A model generated the notes under the pieces. The model was not told the origin of the DNA and did no database searches. It saw only the letters and a program-made list of their open reading frames with translations. A program made the position numbers and the translations under genes. A stretch of DNA of 64,000 nt from Glandiceps talaboti (taxonomy: Eukaryota; Hemichordata; Enteropneusta; Spengelidae), in assembly GCF_964340395.1 (NCBI RefSeq), contig NC_135551.1, forward strand, positions 31,834,955-31,898,954, given 5' to 3'. Shown piece after piece: positions 41,101 to 46,128 of this stretch. Within the stretch, counting starts at the first letter, position 1. Every line of letters starts with the position of its first letter.

Positions 41101-42024
41101 AAACATAATAGGCAAGAATTCATTAACATTGCTAGCTAGTACAATGTATAAACATAATAGGCAAAGATTCATTAACATTGCTAGCTAGTACAGTGTATAT
41201 AAACATAATAGGCAAGGATTCATTAACATTGCTAGCTAGTACAATGTATATGCAAGGATTCATAAACATTGCTAGCTAGTATAATGTAAACATAATAGGC
41301 AAGAATTCATTAACATTGCTAGCTAGTACAATATAAACATAATAGGCAAGAATTCATTAACATTGCTAGCTAGTACAATGTATATAAACATAATAGGCAA
41401 GAATTCATTAGCATTGCTAGCTAGTACAATATAAACATAATAGGCAAGAATTCATTAACATTGCTAGCTAGTACAATGTATAAACAAAGATGTTCATGTA
41501 ATTTGATCTTACTTGAAGAAAATTCTTAGAAAGAAAACAATAGTTGCAAATGAGTGAACTGGACTGTTGCAGATGAGCATAAGTTGGTGAATATGTAGAA
41601 AAACTATCGATATTTAGTTACCACCCACTTCTCAATGAATTGAAAGTGCAAATGTGTATGTTTAGACATTACTCACAAGTAAAGATAACCAAGGGCTTCA
41701 TTTAGTGATTTGTTGGTTTCAAATCCATGTTGCTGTTAAAAGGTTTGAAAATGGTCGTGGGAAAAAAGTGAAAAGTGTGTTAAATGTGTTTGAGACAAAA
41801 ACAAGCTTATTGACATACACAGTGCAAAATAAGGTAACTGTCTCTTCGATCCACAGTAACTTACAATGATAATCCACATAATGATTGATTGAGAATATTA
41901 TGAGAGTACACCCATATCATTGTAGTTTGTACTAGGATGTAAACATGTAAATGTCATACATGTATGAAATACTACTGGGCATCTACGTACATTACAAATT
42001 TTAAATAGATTGACAGTAGCCTCT

Positions 42025-42080
<56 letters not shown>

Positions 42081-42214
42081 TACGTACGTACGTACGTACG
42101 TACGTACATTCGCACGCACACATACATACATTCACACACACACACCCACACACACACATACATACATACATACATACATACATACATACATACATACATA
42201 CATACATACATACA

Positions 42215-42245
<31 letters not shown>

Positions 42246-45200
42246 GACTAAGGGACAACTAGACACTTACACATGTTCAAATTTTTATTTTTCCCACCTA
42301 CAAGCTGATGTTGGTTCCTGGAAACACTACAAAGGTATGATGTCTTGACAAAAATCATGAATGCTTCCTTGTCAGATGTGTTGTAAACAAACACAACAGC
42401 CTAATACCATGTACTGTAAAAAAAATACATTTCAGAATGGGGACTTAATGTGGGTATTATAATCATTATGTAACTTATAAGTTATACAATAAGAATGAAG
42501 ATATAAGAATTGTCATCAGTTCTGGTATGCATGAAATAGAAGTAGTCAGTTAATGTAAGGTATGTTGGGTTAATAAAAGTAAAATGGCTATTATCTAATG
42601 TACATTGTTATTATCTGATAATAGTTGATGCAACACCTTCATCATACATCGTCTTTCCTCCCATCCTCTCTGAAAGAGTAAAAAGATTTAGTTGATATCA
42701 TCTGATGATAATTGCTGTGTATAGTTTGATTGGATTTATGTATTGAGAAGGCATGGATACTTGTACCATACTGGCATATAAAGGGTTTGCATTGCAGTTT
42801 CTGAAAGTTATTGTATACCATGAATATTTTTATAAAAGAGAAATAATATAAATATAGTAATGCATGGCACATGTAAAAGTAAAATATGTATAGACTTTGG
42901 GTTGTATTTAACATGAACTTAGGTGGCATTGTAATGATGAGATGGTTGCCATAGTTACAACATATGAAGTTCAGTTTGTTTTCTCATTCAGCTGTAAATG
43001 TAATATCTTTTTTGTTGAGTTTGATGCCGAGTAAGTGTTCTATACTAATTGAAGTTTTGTATTACAGTATTTAACAGACTTTACTGTATTTCACAATGTG
43101 TGTGTGTTTCTGTGTCTGTGTTGGTGTCTGTGTCTGTGTGTTTTGAGTATATCACACAAATACTAGCCTGTATGTATGGAAGGAAAATTATCCATACATT
43201 TATTATCTTTTCATATCTTTGGAGTGAAAGTCCTGGTCAAACTATTGACAATTTCACTGGTGGATTCATAGATCGACATTATCTGAGTAATGTTAGAAAA
43301 CAATTTGTTATGGTCATATTTTTATGACCAACCACAATCATTGTTTCATGTGGTTTACTGAGTGGTTTGTAAAACAATGTATGATTTGTCAGCAGGTACT
43401 GTCCTGCTGTGTGCTCGAAATGATGTACTAACAATGTTGCACAATGTGCTAGCTAGTGCTAACAACATTTAACTTGGTTTCAGATGGTTCAAGTCTAGAT
43501 AAGTTTGCTCCACCCCCACCAAGGCCAAGTATACCTCCTAGAGTAGGAGCACAAACAGTGAGTATACAGTGTGATGTTTATCAGTTTCATAATGATGATT
43601 ATAATATACAAAGGTAGTAATAATTTAATTGCCATTTGGGGTCAATATCCGGTACAGTGTAAGTAATATAGTATAGTGTAAGAAACGAATATCATCACCG
43701 AACTGATCACTTATCGAAATTATCACTGTTTGTTTGTTTGTTTGTTTGTTTGTTTGTTTGATCGATCGATCGATTGATCAAACATGTGTGTTCCCTAACA
43801 ATGATATCAAAGTACAATGTATGTGAGTCTAGAGTACAGGCTGGCTCAGACCACTAATGTTTTTAGTGGTCTGAGATGCTGGTTAAGAAAGGTACTTACA
43901 TGGAAATCAACCTATTGGCAAACTTATAATAGCCACAAACTAAAACTATTATTGCAATGCAACATGTTGATATAAGCTATCAATGGATGCACAGTAGACT
44001 GGTCTCCCTGGTTACAAGTTTTCCTCATTGTCCACACATTCAACCTTATTCAATGTTTATACTATCTCAGTTAGAAGCTGATTATGTCAATTACTTTCAT
44101 TATTTAAAAAATGCTAGGTATGTGAATATTAATGATATCAGATTTATCCCACAAGTCTGACTAGATGACAAGGTCACATCATAATAACAGTACAGACATC
44201 TATCACTACAATGATTACTTATTGTTGTTTATGTTTGTACCCAGGGTGGTAAGGGACAACTTCAAACTCAACAAAGTGAACCAGGTATACTAAATGATAC
44301 CAAGCAAGGCAGTGGAGATCATCCTGATGGTGGTGTACAGGACTTTGCTGATTTCAGTAAATTTGAAACAATGACAGCTGATTCTCCCAAATCAGGAAGA
44401 TCACCTGATCCTGCAGCACATAGAAGGGCTTTGTCTCTTGACTACAGGAAAATTGTAAGTAACCATGGTAACCATGTGAACAGTGAATACTGAAAGAATC
44501 ATGTTTAAGTACTTCTTTTTATTTTAGATTTGGTTGAACTAAGTGTAAGAAAACAAACCTTCAGTGTCAATTATGAAATCTTTGATATGATAAGCTTTTT
44601 TTGTGTACTCATTAGTCTTGTCTGAGGAACAATTACAGCATAAATTAAGTTATCACAAAATTCATGGTTTGGAATCAAATAGTAAACTACAAACTTAGAG
44701 GATTAATATGCCTTCTTTTGTAAAGGAACAATCTGAAACAATAGTCAGGCAGCCATGAATTCAGTCAGTCAGTCAGTCAGTCAGTCAGTCAGTCAGGCAG
44801 GCAGGCAGGCAGGCAGCCAGCCAGCCATGAATTCAGTCAGTCAGTCAGTCAGTCAGTCAGTCAGTCAGTCAGTCAGTTAGTTAGTCAGTCAGTCATAAAT
44901 TCAGTCAGTCAGGCCGCCATGAAATCAGTCAGTCAGTCAGTCAGTCAGTCAGTCAGTCAGTCATAAATTCATTCATTCAGTCAGTCAGTCAGTCAGTCAG
45001 TCAGCCAGCCAGCCATAAAGTCAGTCAGTCAGATAGTCAGTCAGTCATAAATTCATTCATTCAGTCAGTCAGTCAGTCAGTCAGTCAATCAGGCAGCCAG
45101 CCAGCCAGCCAGCCATCAAGTCAGTCAAGCAGTCATCACTGAACATTTTCAATTATGGCCATGCCAAATAATTTGGTTCAGTACCATAGTTTTGCGATCT

Positions 45201-46096
45201 TTCAGCCTCATTTTGGTCAGCTGTTTATGCCATTAGACCAACTCATTCTTTTGACATCCTCTCAGATCACACTATTGTCAGACAAAGGCAAAATTTTCAA
45301 ACTTAGTCATTTTTTGTAAGAGATCCTTAATTGTTTTGTTCACTGCCAATAAGAAGTACCAGATTTCAAAATGTTATGTTAACTCATACTGAAATCACAG
45401 ATGAACACAAAGTGTGATTTTTCCCTAACAAAGAGAAGTATATCAAAACTTAGAAAACTTGTACCTTTATCGTGTACTACTGGTAACTGATATGATTTAC
45501 TTATCTTTCAGAGGTCACTTGAAGATTGTAAACCTCCACCTCCACCAAGGCCTGTGGAACCTGCCAGTAAGTATGGAGTGATGTACAATATGAGTGTTAT
45601 CATAGAATATGTTAACAGACTATAATGGCTTTAATTCCTTCACTAACTCTCCTATATTTGCTGATCAAATTATGCAAATTGTAAACCTTTATTATGTAAA
45701 ATCCCATGTTACAATGTGTGTTTAAATTTTCAGCTTGTCAAATTCAGGTGATGACTCTTATATGTAGACAGAATGTTATATTCTGTGTGTCCAAATATTA
45801 CTCAGAATTTACAGAATAGTATTATGATGAGGGTGACAATAAGAATGGCGATGATGTGCTGACCGTGATGACGATGGTGACAATGATGACGATGATGATG
45901 ATGATGACGATGACGATGACGACAATGACGATGACGATGACGATGACGATGATGATGATGGTGATGATGATGATGGCTGATGACAATGATGATGACGATG
46001 ACGATGACGATGATGATGATGATGATGATGACGACAATGACGATGACGATGACGACAATGACGATGACAACAATGACGATGACGATGATGATGACG

Positions 46097-46128
<32 letters not shown>

